This document shows, in pieces, positions 49,755-58,511 of a stretch of 64,000 nt of DNA (the stretch's first letter is position 1; each line of letters begins with the position of its first letter). This stretch comes from Intestinimonas massiliensis (ex Afouda et al. 2020) (GTDB lineage Bacteria > Bacillota > Clostridia > Oscillospirales > Oscillospiraceae), in NCBI RefSeq assembly GCF_001244995.1, contig NZ_LN869529.1, positions 317,454-381,453 on the forward strand. The letters run 5' to 3'. The position numbers and the translations under genes are program-made. The notes under the pieces are model-generated. The model worked only from the letters and a program-made list of their open reading frames with translations. It was not told the DNA's origin and made no database searches.

Positions 49755-51374
49755 ATGCGGTTGACACGCACACACTCCTGTGACGTCCTGGTTCTGGGTT
49801 CCGGCATCGCGGGGATCACGGCGGCTCTGACGGCCGCTGAGGCGGGCCGCTCCGTGATCTTGGCCTGCAAGGGCAAGCTCTTCTCCGGCTCCAGTTTCTA
49901 CCCTGGGACCTGGGGGCTGGGGCTGGTCGGGCCCGCGGACGAAAGCGATGAAGCGGATCTTGCCGCCACCATTGAGGCGGTGGGCTGCGGTATGGCCGAT
50001 CCCGCCATGGTCCGGGCCTTTGTGGCGGGCATCCACCCGGCCATCGAGCAGGTTCGCTCCATGGGGGTCAAGCTCCGCCGGGCGGACAACGGCGGTCAAA
50101 AGGAGTACATCCCCTGCTTCGACCACAAGCACCGGGACTGGAACGGCATCGAGTTTGACAGCGCCCGGGAGATCTTTTCCCGGCGGCTGAAGGAACTGGG
50201 CGTGACGGTGCTCCCCGGCTGCGAGGCCCTGGAGCTGGTCCAGACCGACCGCCGGGTCTGTGGGGCGGTCGTCGCCCAGGGCGGCAGCCTCTGCTACTTG
50301 GGCTGCAAGGCCCTGGTGCTGGCCACCGGCGGCTATGGCGGCCTATTCAAGTACCACCTGTGTACCGCGGATGTGGAGGGGGTGGGCCAGTCTCTTGCCC
50401 TCGATGCCGGGTGCCGGCTCGTCAACATGGAGTTCATGCAGATGATGCCCGGCTACATATCCCCGGCCTACCAGACCATTTTTAACGAGAAGACCTTCCG
50501 GTTCACCCGGCTGCGCTGTCCGGACGGCCGCCCGCTGCTGAATGGAGCCGCGAAAGAGCTGTTGACGCAGCGCTCCACCCACGGCCCTTTCACCTCCCGC
50601 CTGCCCTCCAAGGCGGTGGATCTGGCCCTGTTCCGGGCCTTCCTGGAGGATGAGCGCGGCGTGGAGGCCACCTACACAGAAGAGATGCGCAGCGATCCGC
50701 CGGAGTTTGTCAAGACCTACTTTGACTGGCTCCGGGAGTCCCGGGGTCTCACCATGGAGGACCCCATCCACATCGGCATCTTTGCCCATGCCGCCAACGG
50801 CGGCATCAAGACCGATCCCAATGCGTTCACCGGCGTGCCCGGCCTGTTCGCCGCCGGGGAGGTCACCGGCGGAATGCACGGGGCCGACCGTATCGGCGGG
50901 CTCTCCACCGCCAACGGGCTGGTGTTTGGCGGAAAGGCCGGCCGGTCCGCCGCCGAGGCCTGTGCCGGGACGCCGGAACCGCCGGACGAGTATCTCTTCC
51001 ATGCCGCTTCGTCGGGTAACGTCCCTGAGGTCCTCTCCACTTTACAAGAGACCATGTTCCGCAATGCCATGGTGATCCGTGGGGAGGAGGGCCTTAGCGC
51101 CGCCTTGGGCACGGTAGAGAGGCTGTCCGCCGATCTATCGCTTTGCCCCTCCGCGGATGTCCACGCCATTGCTCAGACGCGGCGGCTGACCGGTCGGCTG
51201 CACACGGCGGAAGCGATCTTGAAGGCCGCCCTGCTGCGGCGGGAGAGCAGAGGAGCCCACTACCGGGCCGACTATCCGGAAGCAGACCCGGCCCAGTCAT
51301 CTCCAATCATCGTCTCGCAAGACTCCGGCGCCATCCGCGCCCGCTTTACCAAGGAGGATGTGCCATGCTCATGA
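49755..51374 (+). CDS. FAD-dependent oxidoreductase (fumarate reductase/NadB-like)
   Basis: A 539-residue flavoprotein: N-terminal dinucleotide fold CDVLVLGSGIAGITAALTAA EAG, ALVLATGGYGGLFKY, HIGIFAHAANGGIKTDPNAF, and GLFAAGEVTGGMHGADRIGG LSTANGLVFGG, the succinate dehydrogenase/aspartate oxidase type FAD-binding end. No signal peptide. Its presence in a sialic acid operon is not something I recognise; it may oxidise or reduce a modified sialic acid or amino sugar, or serve an unrelated acid. Starts 12 bases after the importer and overlaps the esterase gene. Confidence 0.88.
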   Translation: MRLTRTHSCDVLVLGSGIAGITAALTAAEAGRSVILACKGKLFSGSSFYPGTWGLGLVGPADESDEADLAATIEAVGCGMADPAMVRAFVAGIHPAIEQVRSMGVKLRRADNGGQKEYIPCFDHKHRDWNGIEFDSAREIFSRRLKELGVTVLPGCEALELVQTDRRVCGAVVAQGGSLCYLGCKALVLATGGYGGLFKYHLCTADVEGVGQSLALDAGCRLVNMEFMQMMPGYISPAYQTIFNEKTFRFTRLRCPDGRPLLNGAAKELLTQRSTHGPFTSRLPSKAVDLALFRAFLEDERGVEATYTEEMRSDPPEFVKTYFDWLRESRGLTMEDPIHIGIFAHAANGGIKTDPNAFTGVPGLFAAGEVTGGMHGADRIGGLSTANGLVFGGKAGRSAAEACAGTPEPPDEYLFHAASSGNVPEVLSTLQETMFRNAMVIRGEEGLSAALGTVERLSADLSLCPSADVHAIAQTRRLTGRLHTAEAILKAALLRRESRGAHYRADYPEADPAQSSPIIVSQDSGAIRARFTKEDVPCS

Positions 51375-52339
51375 CCAAGGAGACCATTGATCAACTGGCG
51401 GGCTACCTGGGGAGCACCCCCATCCCGGAAGATTTTGACACCTTCTGGGCGGCCCGGATGGCGGAGGCCGACCAAGTTTCGTTGGACTACTCCGTCAGTC
51501 CCTCGGAGATCCCCGCCTTCGACACCTGTGACTACCTGGATTTTTGGTTTCGCGGGATGAACGGTGCCCGACTCTACGCCAAGTACGTTAAGCCCCGGTC
51601 AGACCGGCCCATTCCGCTGGTGCTCCAGTTCCACGGCTACCCCGGTGCCAGTCGAAGCTGGCTGGAACAGTCCTCCTATGCCGGTATGGGCTGCGCCCTG
51701 CTGGCTTTGGACTGTCCGGGCCAGGGCGGCCTGGGCGACGATCCGGGGGGCTACGCCGGGACCACCGTCACGGGCCACATCGTCGCCGGCCTGGACGGTC
51801 CTCCCGAGCGGATGTACTACGTCCGCCTCCACCAGAATATCCGCGTCCTCTGCCGCATCGTCCGGGAACTGGAGGGCATCGACCAGAAAAAGATCTACAT
51901 CAACGGCGCTTCCCAGGGCGGCGGCATTGGTATTGCCTGCGCCGCCCTCAACCCCGGCCTCATCAACAGGGCGGCCATCCTCTACCCCTTTCTCAGCGAC
52001 TACCGGCTGGTTTGGGAACTGGGGGCCGACCAGATCGCCTATGAGGGCCTGCGCTACTACTCCCGCTGGTTCGACCCCGAAGGGACGCGCCAGGAGGCAT
52101 GGTTTGCCAAGCTAGGCTACATCGACACCAAGAATTTTGCCCATCTGGTCTGCTGCCCCGTGCTCTTCGGCACCGGCCTCGCCGACGAAGTCTGTCCCCC
52201 TGCGAGCCAGTGCGCGGTCTATAACAACCTTAACTGCCCCAAGCGGCGGCACCTCTTCGAGGGGTTTGGCCACGAGGAGATACAGGACTTCGACGACCTG
52301 ATCCTGGACTTTTTCGGCAGGGAGGATGCGCTACTATGA
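51365..52339 (+). CDS. Acetyl (xylan) esterase-like alpha/beta hydrolase
   Basis: A 324-residue hydrolase of the AXE1/cephalosporin-C deacetylase (CE7) type: FHGYPGASRSW oxyanion region, NGASQGGGIGI with nucleophile Ser183, GLADEVCPP with Asp274 and FEGFGHEEI with His303. CE7 enzymes deacetylate small sugars in the cytoplasm; in this operon the likely job is removing O-acetyl groups from imported sialic acids (inference). ATG at 51365 follows AAGGAGG; it overlaps the flavoprotein gene by 10 bases. Confidence 0.88.
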   Translation: MLMTKETIDQLAGYLGSTPIPEDFDTFWAARMAEADQVSLDYSVSPSEIPAFDTCDYLDFWFRGMNGARLYAKYVKPRSDRPIPLVLQFHGYPGASRSWLEQSSYAGMGCALLALDCPGQGGLGDDPGGYAGTTVTGHIVAGLDGPPERMYYVRLHQNIRVLCRIVRELEGIDQKKIYINGASQGGGIGIACAALNPGLINRAAILYPFLSDYRLVWELGADQIAYEGLRYYSRWFDPEGTRQEAWFAKLGYIDTKNFAHLVCCPVLFGTGLADEVCPPASQCAVYNNLNCPKRRHLFEGFGHEEIQDFDDLILDFFGREDALL

Positions 52340-53160
52340 CAATCACGGAACAGACGACAGCCCTGGAGGCATATCAGGGCTGTGCCCGCTGCCCTGACGA
52401 CTTGGAGTCTTTTTGGCGCAGGTGTCTGGCGCCGACGGCCAAGATGGCCGAATGCCATACTCACCCCGTCCCTTTCCAAAACTCTGCGGCGGTTTATGAG
52501 GACTTGTTTATCCCCTCCGCAGGCGGCGGAACCATTCATGCCCGGCACATACGCCCTGTGGGTGAAGGTCCATTCCCCATCATCCTGATGTTTCATGACC
52601 TGGGTCGCAAGATCCGCGGCTGGCATCACATGACCCGGTTCACAGCCTTGGGCTATGCCGTTGTGGCCTTGGAGAACCGTCTGGATGCGTCCGATTATCT
52701 TCAGGAGCTGCCGCCCCTGAAGCTGGAGCAAAGCTTGAAGGATGCCTTCACCGTGGCCACCGCTGCGAGGGCACTGCCCTATACCGATGCCGCCCACCTT
52801 GCCACGTGGGGGGAGGGCTTCGGCGGCGCACTGGCCCTCGTAACGGCGGCTCTGCTGCCGGGGGAGGTCCGCTGCGCCGCCCTGAACCCCATGCCCGCCG
52901 ACTTCCGCCGGAGAAACGGCGTTTCGGATGAAAAGCTGCTCTCCGCGCTGGATTATATGGACCCGGTCAACTTTGCGCCCTTTCTAAGGGGGGCACTGCT
53001 GATGGGGACCGGCCTCATGGACAAGGTGGCGCCGCCGGAGGGACAGTATGCCATCTACAACCGGGCAGTCTGTCCCAAGCGGCACCTGGTCTATCCCAAG
53101 TACGAACATGAGCGCATCAATTTTTTTGAAAACGAGCTCATCAAATTTCTTCATCTATGA
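52336..53160 (+). CDS. AXE1-like alpha/beta hydrolase lacking the catalytic serine
   Basis: A 274-residue shorter relative of the preceding esterase. The nucleophile elbow reads TWGEGFGGALAL (residues ~157-168) where the neighbour has NGASQGGGIGI, so the Ser position is Gly161. The acid (GLMDKVAPPEGQ) and His (YPKYEHERINFF) positions remain. It is therefore likely a non-catalytic partner or a protein with altered chemistry. It overlaps the previous gene (ATGA) and the next gene starts 8 bases after it, so expression is coupled. Confidence 0.82.
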   Translation: MTITEQTTALEAYQGCARCPDDLESFWRRCLAPTAKMAECHTHPVPFQNSAAVYEDLFIPSAGGGTIHARHIRPVGEGPFPIILMFHDLGRKIRGWHHMTRFTALGYAVVALENRLDASDYLQELPPLKLEQSLKDAFTVATAARALPYTDAAHLATWGEGFGGALALVTAALLPGEVRCAALNPMPADFRRRNGVSDEKLLSALDYMDPVNFAPFLRGALLMGTGLMDKVAPPEGQYAIYNRAVCPKRHLVYPKYEHERINFFENELIKFLHL

Positions 53161-53168
53161 GGTGCCCT

Positions 53169-54269
53169 ATGCTGAGATTGGGAATTGCCGGGATCGGCGT
53201 CATCGCGGGCGACTACATCGGCCTCATCGCGGGTGGGCGAGTCCAGGGTCTGGAGCTCACCGCACTGTGCAGCCGGAACGAGGAACACATCCAGGCCGTA
53301 TCCGAACGGTACGGGCTCCAGGTCGCCGCCTTTACGGACTACGGTGAGATGCTCTCCTCCGGGGCGGTGGACGCAGTCCTCATCTGCACCCCACACGGCC
53401 AGCACCCCTCCATGGCCCGACAGGCCCTGGAAGCCGGGCTCCATGTGCTGGTGGAGAAGCCGGTGGGCATCTTTGCCGACGAGGTGGAGGAGCTCGTGGA
53501 CGTGCTCCACAGCAGGTCCGGCCTAATCTGCGGCGTCCTCTATAACCGCCGGGCCTCCCAGGCCTACCGCTATGTGCATGATCTTGTTCAGGGCGGAGCG
53601 CTGGGCGAACTGGTGCGGGCCACCTGGATCATCACCGATCTCTACCGCACCGACGCCTACTATGCTTCCGGCTCCTGGCGGGGAACCTGGCAGGGCGAAG
53701 GGGGAGGTCTTCTGATGACCCAGGCCTCCCATCAGTTGGACCTTATGCAGTGGGTCTGCGGGATGCCCACCTCCGTGCTGGCCCGCTGCTCTACGGTGGA
53801 AAGGGACATTCGGGTGGAAAACGAGGCGGAGCTCTTTCTCACCTACCCAAACGGGGCCCACGGCCACTTCCTGGCCTCCGCCCACGAGTGCCCCGGCACC
53901 AACCTGCTGGAGGTCTGCATGACCCGGGGCAGGGTATCCATCCGGAACGACAGCGAGGTGGAGGTCCTCCAGCTGGAGGAGGATGAGCGGGTATTTGCCC
54001 GGACCTGCCCCAGTTCGTTCGGAAAGGTGCCGGGGACGGCGAAGACGCTGACCTTTGACGACCGCGACAACAAAGTCCAGCAGGCGGCCACCATAGAGAA
54101 CTTCGCACGGGCCGTCCGGAGTGAGACGGACATCCAATGCAGCCTGGAGGAGGGCCTGCGCTCACTCCAGATCATACACGGGGCGTATCTGTCCCACTGG
54201 CTGGAACGGACCGTGCCCCTGCCCCCGCCGGAGGACCTCTTCCGCAGCCATCTGGCCCAACTTTCATAA
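53169..54269 (+). CDS. Gfo/Idh/MocA family oxidoreductase
   Basis: A 366-residue NAD(P)-dependent sugar oxidoreductase: Rossmann start LRLGIAGIGVIAGDYI, AVLICTPHGQHPSMARQALE, HVLVEKPVGIFADEVEEL with the EKP motif, and LLMTQASHQLDLMQWV with the His-containing substrate loop. In Ruminococcus gnavus and some other bacteria a member of this family (NanOx/YjhC) converts 2,7-anhydro-Neu5Ac to Neu5Ac; the same role is attractive here but unproven. Start at 53169 has GAGGTG just upstream; an ATG at 53157 overlaps the previous stop. Confidence 0.9.
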   Translation: MLRLGIAGIGVIAGDYIGLIAGGRVQGLELTALCSRNEEHIQAVSERYGLQVAAFTDYGEMLSSGAVDAVLICTPHGQHPSMARQALEAGLHVLVEKPVGIFADEVEELVDVLHSRSGLICGVLYNRRASQAYRYVHDLVQGGALGELVRATWIITDLYRTDAYYASGSWRGTWQGEGGGLLMTQASHQLDLMQWVCGMPTSVLARCSTVERDIRVENEAELFLTYPNGAHGHFLASAHECPGTNLLEVCMTRGRVSIRNDSEVEVLQLEEDERVFARTCPSSFGKVPGTAKTLTFDDRDNKVQQAATIENFARAVRSETDIQCSLEEGLRSLQIIHGAYLSHWLERTVPLPPPEDLFRSHLAQLS

Positions 54270-54303
54270 CACGTTACGGAGCGATGTCCTCCGTACAGAA
54301 GAC

Positions 54304-54343
54304 AAAGTGAGGGTGCCGCTCAACGCGACCCCTCACTTTTCTT
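54304..54343 (+). terminator. Terminator of the importer operon
   Basis: AAAGTGAGGG with CCCTCACTTT stem, 16-base loop, then T run TCTT. About 35 bases after the oxidoreductase stop. Confidence 0.8.
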
Positions 54344-54741
54344 GTGTCCGACATTTTACGACAGAATGGGCGTGGTCCCTATGGGCTGGTACACCTGATC
54401 CAGGAAATCACTTTAGCATATTTCCGCCTATACTTCTCCCCTTTGTCTTGTGCGGTATTGCCCAAGATATCGAGGTTCTGTGAAAACAGACGGCAAAACG
54501 GAATATAGTGTTTGCATTGGCAAAACTGATTTTGGCGGACGGGCCCCGCTTGGCAGTCTGATTTGGGTTGCTCTAGCAAAGAAAATGCGGGGGCTTAGCG
54601 ACTCTTTATCATCAGCAGGTCAGGTGTTTGAAGCGCATTATCGACTGCGGAAACGATTGGTTTTTTCAGGAGATCCAATGCTTTTAAACCTTTTTGAATT
54701 CTTCTGCTGTCTGGTGGTAGACTGTCAGAGCATGTAAAAAA
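54344..54741. other. Gap without recognisable gene
   Basis: A lower-GC stretch between converging operons. Short open frames exist on both strands but none has a ribosome binding site or family resemblance. Possibly decayed DNA. Confidence 0.35.
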
Positions 54742-56178
54742 CTATCGGGGGCCGTCTATCGGCAGTTTGGTATAAAGGGTTTTCCCTGCTTCATTTTGTG
54801 GGATAATCGCAACAGGATATACCCGAAGGACCCGGCTGGGAAGGTGCATCTGCTCTGCAAGATACATCAGCGCTTGACTCGGTATAGCAGGGGAATTGCT
54901 GACTGTATAGATACCCAAAAGATCGTCCCGCCCCACACAGGCAAATTGAACATCTGGGAAGCGGGCTGTGAGCAATCGCTCCACCTCGTCCAGGTTGACC
55001 CGATTGCCAAAGAGTTTGACAAATCGCTTTTTGCGTCCCACGATGTAATAGAAACCGTCTCGATCCCTGTATGCCATGTCTCCGGTGCGCAGGAGACCGC
55101 CCCATTCATCGCCCTTGGAAAGGTCTTCGGCACACTGGGCATAACCCATGGCCACATTATCTCCACGATAGACAAGCTCACCTGTGGCATCCGGCGTTTT
55201 GATCTCGGCACCGTCAGCGTCTTCCAACCAGAATGAGCCGCCGGGGATGGGTACGCCCATACTGCCGCACTTCTCCACCGCCCGGTTGGCTGGGAGGTAG
55301 CCCATGCGGGGAGCTGCTTCGGTCTGACCGTACATAACGAAGAACTGTCTGCCAGTTCCCATTGCCCAAGCGGCGAATTCCCGGTGGAGCTCCAGGGAGA
55401 GCTTTCCGCCGGCCTGGGTAAGTGTGCGCAGGCGGGGGAGATTCATGGAGATGAGCCCAAGCCGATGAAACATTTGGTAGGTGTAGGGAACCCCCGCCAA
55501 GGAGGTGGCTCCCTCCCGGTCCACCCTGTCCCAGAAGGATCGTTCCATCACGCTGTGGCGGGTAAGCAACAGCGGGGCTCCCACCAGCAAGTGACTGTTG
55601 ACGATGGACATGCCGTAGGAATAGCTCATGGGCAGGGTGGTGATGGGACGCTCATCTTCTCCGAGGTTGAGATACTCCGCAATGGAACGGGCATTGGCGT
55701 CGAGATTTTTTTCACTCAGGCGGACCAGCTTAGGGCTTCCGGTGCTGCCGGAGGTGGTGAGCAACAGCGCCAAGTCTGGGTGAATGGCCGGCCCTTCAAC
55801 ACTACTGGAAAGAAGCAGGCTTCCATGCAGCTCCAATACCGGAGCGGCTTGGGGCAGGACCGCCCTAGTCTCTTTAGGCAAATCACAAGGCGCGTAGTAG
55901 AAGGCAGGACGGTAGGTTTCCGCCAAGCCCTTCAGAAGCCCGGGAGCAATGTGAGCGTCCAGCAACAGCGGAACAGCCCCACATCGCAGGCAACCCAGAT
56001 AGCCCAGCAGAGTGCCGGGTGTGTTCTCACACAGGAGAAAGACCAACACGTGCCCCCCAATGGCACGAGCCAAAGCCTCTGATGCGGCGCTTAAGTCGCC
56101 GCAGGATAGGTGCTCATCCGCATCGGTGACGGCCAGCAACCGTCCCGGCTCGCGGTCGGACAAGGCAAACAGTTCCAT
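54742..56178 (-). CDS. Adenylate-forming ligase (acyl/amino acid activating)
   Basis: A 478-residue class I adenylation enzyme: LLLTTSGSTGSPKLVRLSEK (A3), VMYGQTEAAPRMGYLPANRA (A5), LLRTGDMAYRDRDGFYYIVG (A7), GRKKRFVKLFGNRVNLDEVE (A8) and a C-terminal AGKTLYTKL Lys (A10). Phe-Gly-Asn replaces the usual GGENI in A8, as in DltA/fatty-acid AMP ligase-like ACP-loading enzymes. With an ACP in the same operon, loading of the ACP is plausible. AGGAGG precedes the ATG. Last gene of the array. Confidence 0.87.
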   Translation of the reverse strand: MELFALSDREPGRLLAVTDADEHLSCGDLSAASEALARAIGGHVLVFLLCENTPGTLLGYLGCLRCGAVPLLLDAHIAPGLLKGLAETYRPAFYYAPCDLPKETRAVLPQAAPVLELHGSLLLSSSVEGPAIHPDLALLLTTSGSTGSPKLVRLSEKNLDANARSIAEYLNLGEDERPITTLPMSYSYGMSIVNSHLLVGAPLLLTRHSVMERSFWDRVDREGATSLAGVPYTYQMFHRLGLISMNLPRLRTLTQAGGKLSLELHREFAAWAMGTGRQFFVMYGQTEAAPRMGYLPANRAVEKCGSMGVPIPGGSFWLEDADGAEIKTPDATGELVYRGDNVAMGYAQCAEDLSKGDEWGGLLRTGDMAYRDRDGFYYIVGRKKRFVKLFGNRVNLDEVERLLTARFPDVQFACVGRDDLLGIYTVSNSPAIPSQALMYLAEQMHLPSRVLRVYPVAIIPQNEAGKTLYTKLPIDGPR

Positions 56179-56245
56179 ATAGGGACCTCCTATTCTATGG
56201 AAGGGCGCCGCACTCCCGTCTCCACCAGGGCCCCTTCCTTGTTCT

Positions 56246-57430
56246 CTATCGGATCACTCGGGACAGGGCCTCGATAAGGTCGCGCCCGTCCCAGACCGTG
56301 TCCATCTCCAACGCCTGACCCAGGTGGACCACCCGGTCCACGCCTCTGGCACGATGGGCTGCCAGAAAAGCGGCCATATCTCCCGGCTCCGGCCCGGCGC
56401 AGACGAGGGTCTGCACTTTGGCGGAGAGCATGGGGAGCAATTGGTTCAGAGCCGTCGCCTCACATTCGAAGAAGAGCCCAAATCCTCCTTTCAGCTCCAG
56501 TGGGGCGGTGGGCAGAGCCGAAAGTTGGGCTACATAGACCAGATTCCCGCCATACCGGTCCAGACTAACCACCGTCGGATCTGTCATGGTCATAGCCGCA
56601 CGGCAGAATCGCTCGTACTTTTGGGCGGCTTGAAAGGGACCCAGAGAGTAGCGCCCCCGGGCCTCCTTGGCCACGGTCTCCCACCAGCGGCGGCGGATGC
56701 CCGCCTCTCCGCCGTCGGCCAGCCACACCACCATCTGGGGGCTGGAGCAGGCGTTTTGGTCCATGAGATAGGTGTCGTTATAAAAGCGATGGGCCAATCC
56801 GGCGAGAGCCTCTTCCCCCAGAGCGGAGAGGTGAGCCTGACTCAGCAGGGCCAGGGACCAGCGGTCAGGGAAGCAGACCTCCACAGCGTGGGGAGGCATG
56901 GGGAGGCGGCGCATGGCCGCCACTGCGGCGTCCCCGCCCCAGATGACCCGACCGTCGCACCCGGACAGATAGGCGGTGGTGATCTCGTCGTCCCGACCAT
57001 AGGACACGAAGGAGCTGCGGGCTTTCACGGACGCGAACTCCGGACGGTCCAGGGTCTCCCGCAGAATGCCGCACAGTTCCGCCTCCGTCTCTCCGCGCCG
57101 GGTGGAGAGGCGGATGATGTTGGCATTTCCCGCCAGAAGGCCGATGACATAAGTATAGGCGAACATGGTGGGCACGTTGGAGGGAGCCACATGGAAGAGG
57201 AGCCCCCGGCCCAGCCGGGGGGGAAGGCAGGCATGGCGGTTCTTCAGGGCCTCCAGACGGGATCGGCGGCACCAGAAAGCGAAGGCCGCCAGTTCCTCAC
57301 GCCGCTTGCTGGAAGCCCGGACGGCGACCGAAAGAGCGTCCAAGAAGTCCAGCGCCTCGGGCGCGAAGGGGACCCAGGGCTCCGCAGACGGATGCTCCAC
57401 CCCTGCCAACAGGATGACGTTATCCCTCAT
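56246..57430 (-). CDS. LuxC-like acyl reductase
   Basis: A 394-residue aldehyde-dehydrogenase-fold protein of the acyl-CoA reductase (LuxC) family: GLLFHVAPSNVPTMFAYTYV, GLLAGNANIIRLSTRRGE, FVSYGRDDEITTAYLSGCDG, and DQNACSSPQMVVW with catalytic Cys228. In bioluminescent bacteria LuxC reduces an acyl group, handed over by LuxE, to an aldehyde with NADPH. No luciferase is present; the aldehyde made here must have another fate. It overlaps the LuxE-like gene by 11 bases. Confidence 0.87.
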   Translation of the reverse strand: MRDNVILLAGVEHPSAEPWVPFAPEALDFLDALSVAVRASSKRREELAAFAFWCRRSRLEALKNRHACLPPRLGRGLLFHVAPSNVPTMFAYTYVIGLLAGNANIIRLSTRRGETEAELCGILRETLDRPEFASVKARSSFVSYGRDDEITTAYLSGCDGRVIWGGDAAVAAMRRLPMPPHAVEVCFPDRWSLALLSQAHLSALGEEALAGLAHRFYNDTYLMDQNACSSPQMVVWLADGGEAGIRRRWWETVAKEARGRYSLGPFQAAQKYERFCRAAMTMTDPTVVSLDRYGGNLVYVAQLSALPTAPLELKGGFGLFFECEATALNQLLPMLSAKVQTLVCAGPEPGDMAAFLAAHRARGVDRVVHLGQALEMDTVWDGRDLIEALSRVIR

Positions 57431-58493
57431 AAGTGTCGCTGCACCCCCTCACCTCCGCCCGGGGCGCCCGCCCCGTGACGGTAAAATACTTGCCCAAACG
57501 TCCGCAGGGGCAGTCGTCCTCCCCCAGCAGCACCCCCATATCCTCGGTGAGCAGGGAGTGCCCGGGATAGGACCTGGGCAGTAGGGAGAGGACTTGGATG
57601 AGACCGGACTCCCCCGGCTCACAGATGCCAAAATCGCTCGGCCTGCGGAAGATAACATCCGACCAAATACTGGCATGGAGGTGTCCGCAGGGACATTCCA
57701 TATAGATGCACCCCGTCTGCTCCGCCATGCCGTAATAATCATAGACCCGCCCGACCCCAGTGGCCTTCCGGACGCGGGCTTTGAATTCTGCTGGTGAGAC
57801 CGCATCTCCAGCCAGCTTTTTCCACCCTCCGCCGTGGATGAGGATTCCCTCCGGAATGTCCAGTCTCTCTCCACGGGCCTCCAGCGCCTGAACCAGATGC
57901 TTCCACACCATATAAGTGAAACCGAAGAGGAGGACCGGTCCGCCCCCGTGGGTGTCCAGGAACCGGCGTACACCGTCCAGATCCAGAACCATGTTCTCGT
58001 CCAGGGCATAGAAGGTCTGGGAGGCAAAAATGGAAAAGCCCAGGATGCCCGCACCTCTGGCTGAGAACATCGCCCGGTCCCGCAGAACCTTTTTGCTGTC
58101 CAGTACGAGGTAGGGCAAGCGCTTCTCCCCCACAAAGTCGGAAACGATTCGATAGAGGACCCGCTGCTGATTGGCGGAGGTCTCGGCATCCAGATAGATT
58201 TTGGAGACTCTCTGCCCAGTGGTGCCCGAGGAAGTGAGCGTCTTAAAGACGGCCTCATCGGAGACACTCTTCAGGTCCAGATCCTTGAAGATGGAGACCG
58301 GCAGCATGGGCGTTGTCTCGGGAGAAAAGACCCCCTCCTCAGGGTGGCCCAACGCCTTCAGCAATCGCCGGTATTCCGGGCAGTTCTGCTGGTGGAACCG
58401 GGTCAGCCGTGTGAGAAACTCCTCGTAAAGGGCGGCCTTTTCCTTATGGGGTATGGAATAGGGGGCGGATATCATCCGTGTGTTGAGATCCAT
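57420..58493 (-). CDS. LuxE-like acyl-protein synthetase
   Basis: A 357-residue ANL-fold protein like LuxE: PMLPVSIFKDLDLKSVSDEA, TLTSSGTTGQRVSKIYLD, GFSIFASQTFYALDENMVLD, LLFGFTYMVWKHLVQALEA, and RVYDYYGMAEQTGCIYMECP. LuxE adenylates an acid and transfers the acyl group to its own Cys before reduction by LuxC. A cysteine-rich end (CPCGRLGKYFTVTGRAPRAE) is visible. Start at 58493 follows GAAGGAGAG. Confidence 0.87.
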   Translation of the reverse strand: MDLNTRMISAPYSIPHKEKAALYEEFLTRLTRFHQQNCPEYRRLLKALGHPEEGVFSPETTPMLPVSIFKDLDLKSVSDEAVFKTLTSSGTTGQRVSKIYLDAETSANQQRVLYRIVSDFVGEKRLPYLVLDSKKVLRDRAMFSARGAGILGFSIFASQTFYALDENMVLDLDGVRRFLDTHGGGPVLLFGFTYMVWKHLVQALEARGERLDIPEGILIHGGGWKKLAGDAVSPAEFKARVRKATGVGRVYDYYGMAEQTGCIYMECPCGHLHASIWSDVIFRRPSDFGICEPGESGLIQVLSLLPRSYPGHSLLTEDMGVLLGEDDCPCGRLGKYFTVTGRAPRAEVRGCSDTYEG

Positions 58494-58511
58494 GGCTCTC
58501 TCCTTCCTCTC

